A stretch of 64,000 nt of DNA from Candidatus Gemmiger stercorigallinarum. Lineage in GTDB: Bacteria; Bacillota; Clostridia; Oscillospirales; Ruminococcaceae. The notes beneath the pieces are model-generated. The model was not told the DNA's origin, did not search any database, and saw only the letters and a list, made by a program, of their open reading frames with translations. The stretch covers positions 1-64,000 of the forward strand of contig DWWX01000003.1 in NCBI GenBank assembly GCA_019119495.1, given 5' to 3'. The position numbers were made by a program, and so were the translations under genes. The first letter of the stretch is position 1. Every line of letters starts with the position of its first letter. Below, one piece after another: positions 1-7,237 of the stretch.

Positions 1-282
1 CACACCACCTTCGATGGCCACGTTTACGTCCTGAAGAAGGAAGAGGGCGGCCGTCATACCCCGTTCTTCAACAACTATCGTCCTCAGTTCTACTTCCGCA
101 CCACCGACGTTACCGGCATCATCACCCTGCCTGAGGGCACCGAGATGTGCATGCCCGGCGACAACGTCGATATGCATGTCGAGCTGATCACTCCGGTTGC
201 CATGGAAGAGGGCATGCGCTTCGCTATCCGCGAGGGCGGCCACACCGTCGGTTCCGGCGTTGTTTCCAAGATCGAGAAGTAA
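1..282 (+). CDS. tuf: Elongation factor Tu, C-terminal part (cut by window edge)
   Basis: The first 93 codons are open and encode the last third of EF-Tu, the GTPase that carries aminoacyl-tRNA to the ribosome. The segment holds the end of the second beta-barrel domain and domain 3, including [20 protein letters not shown] and the closing [13 protein letters not shown], which are near-invariant in the family. The GTP-binding G domain lies upstream of the window. The gene ends in TAA and is followed 35 bases later by a strong terminator, so it is the last gene of its transcript, as tuf commonly is in the str operon. Confidence 0.97.
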   Translation, partial: HTTFDGHVYVLKKEEGGRHTPFFNNYRPQFYFRTTDVTGIITLPEGTEMCMPGDNVDMHVELITPVAMEEGMRFAIREGGHTVGSGVVSKIEK

Positions 283-317
283 TTTCTGTTGATCGCGGGA
301 TCTGCTGAATAAGCCGA

Positions 318-350
318 AAGGCCCCCTGCCGCAAGGCAGGGGGCCTTTTT
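318..350 (+). terminator. Intrinsic terminator after tuf
   Basis: A 13-base-pair GC-rich stem (AAGGCCCCCTGCC with its complement) closes on a GCAA tetraloop and runs into five T residues. It ends the tuf transcript. Confidence 0.95.
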
Positions 351-391
351 GTGTGCGCCGCGTAAAATTTCTGTCAACCGCCCCGCCGCCA

Positions 392-420
392 TGGACAGCC
401 GCGGCCGGTTCTGCTACACT
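392..420 (+). promoter_or_regulatory. Predicted sigma-A promoter for the flavodoxin-like gene
   Basis: TGGACA and TACACT are separated by 17 bases, and a TG dinucleotide lies one base before the -10 hexamer (extended -10). It sits about 85 bases upstream of the flavodoxin-like start codon and after the tuf terminator. Confidence 0.6.
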
Positions 421-504
421 GGTGGTGGAAATGACCGCGCCGCCATGCCGCATCCTTGACGCGGCGCCGGATCGACCGGAAGCAACAGGGGAGGGGGACC
501 CACC

Positions 505-1065
505 ATGTCCACCGTCATTCTTTATGGCAGCCGCTACGGCACATCCCGGCGGTACGCCCAGGCGCTGGCCGAACGTACCGGGCTGCCCTGCTATCCCGCC
601 GACCAGGCGGCCAGGGCCGAAGGCTGCGCCGAGCTTGTCTATGTGGGCGGGCTGTACGCCGGGGGCGTCTGCGGGCTGGGCAGGGCGCTGCGCGCGCTGG
701 CCCCCGACCCGGCCCGCCGCTACCTGATCGTCACGGTGGGGCTGGCAGACCCCCATGATGCTGAAAACATCCGCAACATCCGCACCGCCCTGCAGGCCCG
801 CCTGCCCAAACCGGTGCTGGACAATGCCCGGCTGTTCCACCTGCGGGGCGGCATAGATTACAGCCGGCTGAACTTTGCCCACAGGACGATGATGCGCCTG
901 CTGTACGCCGCGGCCAAAAATCAGCCGCCGGAACAGCAGAACGCCGAGACCCGCGCCATGATCGAGACTTACGGCAAAGCGGTGGACTTTGTGGACCTGG
1001 CAGCGCTGGGACCCATCGTGCAGGCGCTGGCAGGGCAGGGGGACGGGGAAAAACCGCAGGTCTGA
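505..1065 (+). CDS. Flavodoxin-domain protein
   Basis: The 186-residue protein begins with a beta strand followed by the FMN phosphate-binding loop (ILYGSRYGTSRRYAQALA), typical of flavodoxin-like and HemG/flavodoxin_5 proteins. Further alternating strands and helices follow (AELVYVGGLYAGGVCG, RRYLIVTVGLADP). It probably binds FMN and acts as a cytoplasmic electron carrier or oxidoreductase; the partner is not evident. The start is ATG after GGAGGGGGA. A matching promoter lies upstream and a terminator downstream, so it is monocistronic. The C-terminal half is helical and resembles proteins annotated as protoporphyrinogen oxidase-like, but no heme genes are nearby, so I give only the domain-level name. 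Confidence 0.8.
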   Translation: MSTVILYGSRYGTSRRYAQALAERTGLPCYPADQAARAEGCAELVYVGGLYAGGVCGLGRALRALAPDPARRYLIVTVGLADPHDAENIRNIRTALQARLPKPVLDNARLFHLRGGIDYSRLNFAHRTMMRLLYAAAKNQPPEQQNAETRAMIETYGKAVDFVDLAALGPIVQALAGQGDGEKPQV

Positions 1066-1190
1066 CACTGCGGCGCCCTGCGCCCCGGTACTGCGCCGTG
1101 CCCGCCGCCGTTTGGCCGCCCGCGCCGCCCTGCGCAGATACGGGGTGAAAAAGCATTACCCCGCCTGCAACCAAACGCAAACCAAACAGC

Positions 1191-1235
1191 AAGGCCCCGG
1201 CCGACACCGCAAAGCGGGTCGGCCGGGGCCTTCTC
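1191..1235. terminator. Terminator hairpin between convergent genes
   Basis: AAGGCCCCGGCCGAC pairs perfectly with its complement 12 bases later. It lies between the flavodoxin-like gene (+) and htpG (-), so it may stop both transcripts. The T tract is short on either strand. Confidence 0.75.
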
Positions 1236-1340
1236 TATGATTTTGATTTTGCGTTGGCGCCGATTCGGTCAGCAGACAACCGCTTTGCGCGGCAGGCCAG
1301 CCGGCAGCTCCCGCCCGATGCAGACGGGCCGGCGGCGTTT

Positions 1341-3242
1341 TTACTTCATCAGCTCGCAGACCATCTGGGCGTAGGCGACGGGGTCCTCCAGCGGCAGGCC
1401 CTCGATCAGCAGCGCCTGGTCGTACAGCAGCTCGGCGTACTTGCTCACCTTGTCACTGTCGCCGGCGGCCTTGGCGGCTTTCAGCGCCTCAAACACCGGG
1501 TGGCCGGGGTTCAGCTCCAGCACCTTGGTGCTCTCCATGCCCTCGGCGTTGGGCATCCGGCGCAGCACCTTTTCCATCTCCATGGACAGGCCGCCCTCGC
1601 TGGACAGCGAGACCGGGTGGTCTTTCAGCGTCGGATTGACCTTGACGTCCTTGACCTTGCCCTTCAGCGCCGTCTTGATATCCGCAAACAGGTCCTTGTT
1701 CTCCTCGGCGGCGGTCTCGGCGGCCTTCTTTTCCTCCTCGGTCTCCAGGCCCAGGTCGCCGGAGTTGATGTTCTTGAACTCCTTTTCCTTGTAGTCGTGC
1801 ATCATTTGCAGGCAGAACTCGTCCACATCCTCCGGGCAGAGCAGCAGGTCGTAACCCTTGCCCTGCACCAGCTGGGCGTTGGGCAGCTTGGCCAGGCGCT
1901 CGGTCTCGTCGCCGGCGGCAAAGTAGATGCACTTCTGGTCCTCCGGCATCTTCTCCACATACTCGTCCAGCGTGACGTATTTCTGCTCCTTGGCGGACCA
2001 GAACAGCAGCAGGTCGGCCAGCAGGTCTTTGTGCATGCCGTAGTCGCCGTAGATGCCAAACTTGATCTGGCGGCCGAAGGCCTTCCAGAAGGTCTCGTAC
2101 TTCTCGCGGTCGTTGATCAGCATGGCGTGCAGCTCGTTCTTGATCTTCTTCTCCAGCGAGTTGCGGATCAGCCGCAGCTGGCTGTCCTTCTGTAAAGTCT
2201 CGCGGCTGATGTTCAGGCTCAGGTCCTCGCTGTCCACCACGCCCTTGATAAAGCTGAAGTAGTCGGGCAGCAGGTCGGCGCACTTGTCCATGATCATCAC
2301 GCCGGAAGCGTACAGCGCCAGGCCCTTCTCGTACTCCTTGGTGTAGTAGTCGTAGGGGGGGCGGCCGGGCACGAACAGCAGCGCGGTGTAGGTGGCGGTG
2401 CCCTCGGTGCGGCTGGTGATGACCCGCAGCGGATCGGTGTAGTCGTTGAAGCGGTTCTTGTAGAAGTCGTTGTAGTCCTTCTCGGTCACGTCCTTTTTGT
2501 CCCGCTTCCAGATGGGCACCATGCTGTTGACGGTCTCCAGCTCGGTGTAGCTCTCGTACTCCGGCTTGTAGTCCTCGCCGGCGTCCTCCGGCTTGGGCTT
2601 CTGGCGGCTCTTCTGGCGGTACATGGTGATGGGGTAGCGGATGTAGTCGCTGTACTTTTTGATCAGATCCACCAGCGTGTACTCTTCCAGGTACTGGCTG
2701 TAGTTGTCGTTTTCGGTGTCCTCTTTCAGCACCATGATAATGTCGGTGCCCGGCTCGCCCTTCTCGGCCTCGGTCAGGGTGTAGCCTTCCACGCCGCTGG
2801 ACTCCCACTTCCAGGCCTCGTCGCTGCCCTGGGCGCGGGAAATGACCGTGACCTTGCTGGCCACCATAAAGGCGGAGTAGAACCCGACGCCGAACTGACC
2901 GATGATGTCGATGTTTTCGTTCTGGTTCTCGGCCTTGAAGTCCATGCTGCCGGACCGGGCGATGGTGCCCAGGTTCTTCTCCAGCTCCTCCCTGGTCATG
3001 CCGATGCCGTTGTCGCTGACGGTCAGGGTGCGGCTGTCCCTGTCGGGGGCGATATGGATGTGCAGGTCCTCCTTGCGGATGCCCACCGAGGTGTCGGTCA
3101 GGCTTTTGAAATAGAGCTTGTCACAGGCGTCCGAGGCGTTGGAGATCAGCTCCCGCAGGAAGATCTCGCGGTTGGTGTAGATGGAATTGATCATCAGGTC
3201 CAAAAGCTTTTTGCTCTCGGCCTTAAACTGACGCATAGCCAT
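1341..3242 (-). CDS. htpG: Molecular chaperone HtpG (Hsp90)
   Basis: This 633-residue protein matches bacterial Hsp90 in length and order. The N-terminal GHKL ATPase domain has the signatures IYTNREIFLRELISNASDA, SDNGIGMT and GQFGVGFYSAFMV. The middle domain includes NISRETLQ, and a C-terminal dimerisation domain follows. An acidic, Lys-rich linker (EEEKKAAETAAEENKD) precedes the C-terminal part. It is an ATP-dependent cytoplasmic chaperone that helps fold stress-damaged proteins. The start is the first ATG of the MAMRQF context, with AGAAGGG eight bases upstream. It stands alone, behind a sigma-A promoter with two CIRCE-type operators, which implies HrcA control. Confidence 0.97.
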   Translation of the reverse strand: MAMRQFKAESKKLLDLMINSIYTNREIFLRELISNASDACDKLYFKSLTDTSVGIRKEDLHIHIAPDRDSRTLTVSDNGIGMTREELEKNLGTIARSGSMDFKAENQNENIDIIGQFGVGFYSAFMVASKVTVISRAQGSDEAWKWESSGVEGYTLTEAEKGEPGTDIIMVLKEDTENDNYSQYLEEYTLVDLIKKYSDYIRYPITMYRQKSRQKPKPEDAGEDYKPEYESYTELETVNSMVPIWKRDKKDVTEKDYNDFYKNRFNDYTDPLRVITSRTEGTATYTALLFVPGRPPYDYYTKEYEKGLALYASGVMIMDKCADLLPDYFSFIKGVVDSEDLSLNISRETLQKDSQLRLIRNSLEKKIKNELHAMLINDREKYETFWKAFGRQIKFGIYGDYGMHKDLLADLLLFWSAKEQKYVTLDEYVEKMPEDQKCIYFAAGDETERLAKLPNAQLVQGKGYDLLLCPEDVDEFCLQMMHDYKEKEFKNINSGDLGLETEEEKKAAETAAEENKDLFADIKTALKGKVKDVKVNPTLKDHPVSLSSEGGLSMEMEKVLRRMPNAEGMESTKVLELNPGHPVFEALKAAKAAGDSDKVSKYAELLYDQALLIEGLPLEDPVAYAQMVCELMK

Positions 3243-3288
3243 ATGGATAACCCTTCTTTGTGTGATAGTGTATGGATTTGACGTTGAG

Positions 3289-3315
3289 TTAGCACTCTAA
3301 CGCTCAAAGTGCTAA
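3289..3315. promoter_or_regulatory. CIRCE operator (HrcA binding site) for htpG
   Basis: TTAGCACTC, nine spacer bases and AAGTGCTAA match the CIRCE consensus (TTAGCACTC-N9-GAGTGCTAA) at 17 of 18 arm positions. It lies just downstream of the htpG -10 hexamer, over the transcription start region, where HrcA would block transcription until heat or misfolding stress. Confidence 0.92.
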
Positions 3316-3319
3316 AGGT

Positions 3320-3348
3320 ATTCTAGCACTCTCTGTTTCAAAGTGCAA
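3320..3348 (-). promoter_or_regulatory. Sigma-A promoter of htpG
   Basis: Read on the minus strand, TTGCAC and TAGAAT are separated by exactly 17 bases. The -10 lies about 75 bases from the htpG start codon. The hexamers are embedded in a second CIRCE-like repeat. Confidence 0.85.
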
Positions 3349-3349
3349 G
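3323..3349. promoter_or_regulatory. Second, degenerate CIRCE-like operator overlapping the htpG promoter
   Basis: CTAGCACTC-N9-AAGTGCAAG keeps the exact CIRCE spacing, and seven of nine arm pairs are complementary. It covers the spacer and parts of both promoter hexamers. Its centre is 34 bases from that of the stronger CIRCE, a little over three helical turns. Confidence 0.7.
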
Positions 3350-3410
3350 CCCCTTTGCCGGGCCGGGGCAAAAGATTCACAATTTGTTCAAAACACAGGG
3401 GCGGACCCCC

Positions 3411-3439
3411 TTTTCAAACGGGGCGGTTTGCGGTATGCT
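3411..3439 (+). promoter_or_regulatory. Possible promoter for the C_GCAxxG_C_C gene
   Basis: TTTTCA and TATGCT are separated by 17 bases, about 80 bases before the start codon. The hexamers are only partial matches to consensus. Confidence 0.35.
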
Positions 3440-3519
3440 GGGTGTATACGATCTCGCGCCGCGCCGCCGCGTCCCAACTGCGGGCGGGACGCGGCGGGGA
3501 AAGAAGGATGTGAGCCAAA

Positions 3520-4026
3520 ATGTCAATCTATGGCGACCGGGCCGAACAGGCCTTTTATTCCGGCTGCAACTGCAGCCAGTCGGCGGTGCTGCCCTTTGCG
3601 GAGGAGATCGGCATGACGCGGGAACAGGTGCTCAAACTGGTGGGCGGCCTGGGCGGCGGCGTCGGCCGTATGCGGGAGGTCTGCGGCGCCTTTACCGGCA
3701 TCACGCTGGTGCTGGGGGCGCTGTACGGCTTTACCGACCCCAAGGACAAAAGCGCCTTTTATGCCGAGGTGCAGGCCCTGGCCAGGGAGTTCTGCGCCCG
3801 CAACGGCAAGGGCACGCTGATCTGCCGGGAACTGCTGGGGCTGGACAAGGCGGAAGGCACCCCGGTGGCGGAGGAGCGCACCGCCGAATACTACCAAAAA
3901 CGCCCCTGCCCCATGCTGGTGCGGGTGGCGGCGGACGTTATGGCCGAGTACATGGCCGCCCACCCGCTGCCCCGGACCGGCGGCGCGCAGGCCGGCCCGC
4001 CGGCGCAGGAGCCCGCCGCCCGCTGA
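3520..4026 (+). CDS. C_GCAxxG_C_C family (putative redox-active) protein
   Basis: This 168-residue protein has the cysteine pattern of the C_GCAxxG_C_C family (PF09719): SGCNCSQSA near residue 15, a glycine-rich GGLGGGVGRM, VCGAFTGI near residue 52, then LICRELLG and CPMLV further on. Such proteins are found in anaerobes, sometimes next to redox or metal-handling genes, and are thought to bind a metal or cycle disulfides; no member's reaction is certain. The ATG is preceded by AAGAAGGATGTGAG. The last 20 or so residues (Ala/Pro-rich) look like a disordered tail. Function beyond family membership is unknown. Confidence 0.85.
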   Translation: MSIYGDRAEQAFYSGCNCSQSAVLPFAEEIGMTREQVLKLVGGLGGGVGRMREVCGAFTGITLVLGALYGFTDPKDKSAFYAEVQALAREFCARNGKGTLICRELLGLDKAEGTPVAEERTAEYYQKRPCPMLVRVAADVMAEYMAAHPLPRTGGAQAGPPAQEPAAR

Positions 4027-4087
4027 CGCCCCGCGGGGAAACGCCGGTATACCAAAAGCAAATCTTTTTTGAAAGGAATCTTTTGCC

Positions 4088-4228
4088 ATGCAGTTGATCA
4101 CACAAACTTTGCCCGGCGGCGCGGTGCTGACCGGCTGGGTGCGCGCCCCCATCGACTCCTGCCCGGCCTTTGACCGCCGCCCCGCCGTGCTGATCCTGCC
4201 CGGCGGCGGCTACGAGTATTGCAGCCAG
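4088..4228 (+). pseudogene. 5' fragment of an alpha/beta-hydrolase (esterase-like) gene
   Basis: Behind a good ribosome binding site (GAAAGGAATC), this frame encodes about 46 residues like the start of acetyl-esterase/xylanase-type alpha/beta-hydrolases, ending in RPAVLILPGGGYEYCSQ. The PGGGY oxyanion-loop strand is typical of that family. Right after this motif the sequence turns, in another frame, into the middle of a dehydrogenase gene. The hydrolase core with its Ser-Asp-His triad is missing. The frame runs on without homology to 4360, so any product would be a short non-functional peptide. The junction position is judged from loss of family resemblance and may be off by several bases. 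Confidence 0.75.
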
Positions 4229-5016
4229 GGGTCAAATACCTGCTCTGCCGCTCCATCGGCTACGACCATGTGGACCGCGCCCGCGCCAAGGCCCATGGCA
4301 TGCGGGTGGCCAACGTGGGCTACACCCCCAACGGCGTGGCCAACTACGCCATCATGCTGATGCTGATGGCCACCCGCCGCATGGGGCATATCCTCAAGCG
4401 GGCGGAGATGCAGGATTATTCCCTCAAGGGCAAGATGGGGAAAGACCTGTCCGCCTGCACCGTGGGCGTTATCGGCGCGGGCAAGATCGGCCGCACCGTG
4501 CTCAAACACCTGTCCGGCTTTGGCTGCAAGCTGCTGACCTACGACGTGTACCAAAACCCGGAGGCCGCCGCCCTGGCCGAGTTCGTCCCGCTGGAGGAGC
4601 TTTACGCCCGCAGCGACGTCATCACGCTGCACACCAACGCCACCGCCGAAAACCACCACCTGCTGGACGCCGCTGCCTTTGCCAAAATGCGGGACGGCGT
4701 GGTCATCGTCAACACCGCCCGCGGCAGCCTGATCGACCCCGACGCGCTGATCGATGCCATCGAGAGCGGCAGGGTGGGGGCGGCCGCGCTGGACGTGCTG
4801 GAAAACGAAAACGGCCTGTACTACTACAACCACGCTGGCGACGTGCTGCAAAACCGGGAGCTGGCGCTGCTGCGCAGCTTCCCCAATGTGATCGTCAGCC
4901 CGCACACCGCCTTTTACACCGACGAGGATGTGGCCAGCATGGTGCAGGGAGCCTTTGAGGCGCTGCGCTGCTTTGCGGCCGGCGTCCCCACCGATCACGA
5001 GGTCAGCCTGCCGTGA
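4219..5016 (+). pseudogene. 5'-truncated D-2-hydroxyacid (D-lactate type) dehydrogenase
   Basis: From GVKYLLCRSIGYDHVD onward this is a D-isomer-specific 2-hydroxyacid dehydrogenase of the D-lactate/VanH type. It has the NAD-binding GVIGAGKIGRTV, the catalytic-Arg region NTARGSLID, and the catalytic-His region SPHTAFYTDED. The family is usually about 330 residues. Roughly the first 70, which form part of the substrate domain, are absent and are replaced by the out-of-frame hydrolase fragment. The only upstream start is a TTG at the junction with no ribosome binding site, so expression is doubtful. The 3' end overlaps the next gene by four bases, as in an intact operon. I infer a deletion fusion; an assembly chimera is the main alternative. 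Confidence 0.8.
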
Positions 5017-5702
5017 GCCGCCCGCTGCCGACCCCCGGCCGCTTTGCCGAGGAAGCCGACCTGGCCGCGCTGCCCCGCGTCGGGCTGGACGACCCGTTCC
5101 CCTTTGTCTGCGCCGGCTGCGGCGATTGCTGCCGCGCCCGGCGGGACATTGTGCTGTCCGGGCTGGACCTGTACCGGATGGCCCGGCGGCTGCGCCTGCC
5201 GCCCGCCCTGGTGGCCGAGGCGTTCTGCCGCGAGACCGCCGGCCTGCTGCCGGGACTTTGCCTCAAGCCCTCCCGCCGCACCGGCAACTGCCCCTTTTTT
5301 GAGGCGAACGCCTGCACCGTCCACGAGGCCCGGCCGCTGGCCTGCGCCCTCTACCCGCTGGGCCAGGCCATCGACCTGGACACCGGCCTGGCCGAGTATT
5401 ACCTCCAGCCGCCGCCGTGCGGGGCCAGGGCAGGGGAGCGGGACGGCGTGCGGACGCTGCGCACCTGCCTGGAAGAGTCCGGCGTGCTGGAACGGGCGGG
5501 GGCGGACGCTTTCTGGGCGCGCAGCTGCGCCCGGCTGGCCGGCCGCCTGGCCGCTTTGCAGGGCAGCCCCCGGCTGCCGGCCGTCCGCCGCCGGGTGCTG
5601 CGGGCGCTGTATTACGACTACGATTTCCGGGACGAGTTTGCGCCCCAGCTGCGCCAGAACCTGGCCCGGCTGGACGCTCTGCTGGACCGCCTGCCGGGCT
5701 GA
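5013..5702 (+). CDS. YkgJ-family cysteine cluster protein
   Basis: This 229-residue protein carries the CxxCxxCC signature CAGCGDCC near residue 35 and the second half of the motif, CTVHEARPLACALYPLG, near residue 100. This is the layout of the YkgJ/Fe-S or zinc-chelating family (PF03692). The cysteines probably bind zinc or an Fe-S cluster; the biological role is not established. The start is a GTG overlapping the stop of the truncated dehydrogenase (GTGA), which suggests translational coupling in the ancestral operon. The C-terminal half is Arg/Leu-rich with no motif I recognise. Confidence 0.85.
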   Translation: MSRPLPTPGRFAEEADLAALPRVGLDDPFPFVCAGCGDCCRARRDIVLSGLDLYRMARRLRLPPALVAEAFCRETAGLLPGLCLKPSRRTGNCPFFEANACTVHEARPLACALYPLGQAIDLDTGLAEYYLQPPPCGARAGERDGVRTLRTCLEESGVLERAGADAFWARSCARLAGRLAALQGSPRLPAVRRRVLRALYYDYDFRDEFAPQLRQNLARLDALLDRLPG

Positions 5703-5857
5703 GATGTCCGGCGGCGCCCGACCGGCTCTGCGCCGGAGAATGCGCATCCTGTGCGGGCGGCCGGCCGATGCGGGACGGATTTCTGACCAATCTGCTCACT
5801 TTTGTTCAAACGGCGGCCGGAAATTATAGAAAATAACAAAAAGATAACAAAACGGAC

Positions 5858-5886
5858 TTGACAACATTGAAATCTCTGGTATTATA
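5858..5886 (+). promoter_or_regulatory. Sigma-A promoter of the fatty acid operon
   Basis: A perfect TTGACA is followed after 17 bases by ATTATA (TATTAT at 16 is an overlapping alternative). It lies in an AT-rich island about 85 bases before acpP. Confidence 0.88.
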
Positions 5887-5902
5887 GGACTCGGTAAATT
5901 AT

Positions 5903-5934
5903 CTAAATAAATTTAGGTAATTCAAAATTCTGAA
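5903..5934. promoter_or_regulatory. Two adjacent palindromes in the acpP leader, candidate operator
   Basis: CTAAATAAATTTAG (two 6-base arms around AA) is followed at once by TTCAAAATTCTGAA, which is palindromic except for one pair. Both lie between the promoter and the acpP ribosome binding site. Fatty acid genes in Firmicutes are commonly repressed by FapR or FabT, whose sites are AT-rich palindromes in this position; neither sequence is a clean match to either consensus. Confidence 0.5.
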
Positions 5935-5971
5935 TGTTTTCAAAAAAGTACCGTTAAAGGAGCGTATCACA

Positions 5972-6202
5972 ATGGATTTCGAGACTTTGAAGCAGGTTAT
6001 CGTTGACACCCTCAGCTGCGACGAGGACAAGGTCACTATGGAGGCCACCCTGGCCGAGGATCTGGGCGCCGACAGCCTGGACGCCGTTGAGCTGAACATG
6101 GCCATCGAGGAGTCCTGCGGCGTTGCCATCCCCGACGAGGAGCTGGGCAACATGAAGACCGTCGGCGACATCTTCAACTACCTGCAGGCTCACGCTGAAT
6201 AA
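5972..6202 (+). CDS. acpP: Acyl carrier protein
   Basis: This 76-residue acidic protein has the classic LGADSLDAVEL motif. The Ser of DSL is the 4'-phosphopantetheine attachment site and lies near residue 36. It carries growing acyl chains between the enzymes encoded downstream. The start ATG has AAAGGAG upstream. It is the first gene of the operon, and a short hairpin follows it, which would favour high acpP mRNA relative to the enzymes. Codon use is less extreme in GC than the neighbours, as expected for a highly expressed gene. Confidence 0.97.
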   Translation: MDFETLKQVIVDTLSCDEDKVTMEATLAEDLGADSLDAVELNMAIEESCGVAIPDEELGNMKTVGDIFNYLQAHAE

Positions 6203-6216
6203 GTTCCCGCACCGCT

Positions 6217-6243
6217 GGCCCGCCTTTTCTTTGGCGGGCCTTT
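6217..6243 (+). terminator. Weak hairpin after acpP (probable partial terminator)
   Basis: GGCCCGCC pairs with GGCGGGCC across an 8-base loop and is followed by only three Ts. Since accD has no promoter I can see, this probably attenuates rather than stops transcription, keeping acpP above the rest of the operon. Confidence 0.6.
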
Positions 6244-6352
6244 GGTTGCAAAAGGGGCGTGTCGTTTCGCGGCGCCCGGCGGCGGATGCCCGCCGCGGCT
6301 GCCGTGCGCTGCGCCCGGCCAGACCTGAAAAGCAAAAGCGAGGTATTTGGAT

Positions 6353-7237
6353 ATGCCAAACGTATTGGATATGCTGGGCGGCGTGGGCCGCGCCGGTGCG
6401 CTGGCCCGCAAGGCCGCGCCGGAATCCGGCGAGCTGACCCCCATCTGGCAGCCGCCGGTGTTCGTCACCTGCCCCGGCTGCGAGCGCCGCGCCACCCGCC
6501 GCGCCTGGGCCGAGAGCATGTACGTCTGCCCCAACTGCGGCAAGTATCAGCCCATCGGCGGCTATTACCGCCTGTCGCTGATTTTGGACCACGGCACCTT
6601 CCGCGAGCTGGACGAAAAGCTGGAGGGCAACGACCCGCTGGATTTCCCCGGTTATAAAGAAAAGCTGGCCAAGCAGACCCGCAAGACCGGCCTGTCGGAC
6701 GCGGCCATCGCGGCCACCGGCAAGATCGAGGGGATGCCGGTGGTGGCGGTCGTGATGGACAGCCATTTCTTTATGGGCAGCATGGGCACCGCGGTGGGCG
6801 AAAAGGTCACCCGCGCCATCGAGTACGCCTCCAGCAAAAAGCTGCCGCTGATCATCTTTTCGGCCAGCGGCGGCGCCCGTATGCAGGAGGGCATCCTCAG
6901 CCTGATGCAGATGGCCAAGACCAGCGCCGCCATCCAGGAGTTTTCCGCCAAGGGCGGGCTGTACATCAGCTACCTGACCCACCCCACCACCGGCGGCGTC
7001 ACCGCCAGCTTTGCCAGCCTGGGCGACATCATGCTGGCCGAGCCGGGCGCGCTGATCGGCTTTGCCGGCCCCCGCGTCATTGAGCAGACCATCGGCGAAA
7101 AGCTGCCGGCCGGCTTCCAGCGCAGCGAGTTCCAGGAGGAACACGGCTTTGTGGACGCCATCGTGCCCCGCAGCGAAATGAAAGCTACCCTGGCGCAGAT
7201 TTTGCGCCTGCACACCAAAGGAGGACGCCGCGGATGA
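6353..7237 (+). CDS. accD: Acetyl-CoA carboxylase carboxyltransferase subunit beta
   Basis: Acetyl-CoA carboxylase beta transfers the carboxyl group from carboxybiotin to acetyl-CoA together with AccA, giving malonyl-CoA. The 294-residue protein has the N-terminal four-cysteine zinc finger (CPGCERRA and CPNCG) and the crotonase-like core with SASGGARMQEG, GGVTASFASLGD and GFAGPRVIEQT. I chose ATG at 6353, which has GAGG nine bases upstream, over the TTG six bases earlier. The stop overlaps the accA start by four bases (ATGA), consistent with equimolar synthesis. Confidence 0.96.
   Translation: MPNVLDMLGGVGRAGALARKAAPESGELTPIWQPPVFVTCPGCERRATRRAWAESMYVCPNCGKYQPIGGYYRLSLILDHGTFRELDEKLEGNDPLDFPGYKEKLAKQTRKTGLSDAAIAATGKIEGMPVVAVVMDSHFFMGSMGTAVGEKVTRAIEYASSKKLPLIIFSASGGARMQEGILSLMQMAKTSAAIQEFSAKGGLYISYLTHPTTGGVTASFASLGDIMLAEPGALIGFAGPRVIEQTIGEKLPAGFQRSEFQEEHGFVDAIVPRSEMKATLAQILRLHTKGGRRG

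Noticed and set aside
4219-5016. Intact alternative-start D-lactate dehydrogenase
   Set aside because: Start is a TTG without ribosome binding site, and about 70 N-terminal residues of the fold are missing.
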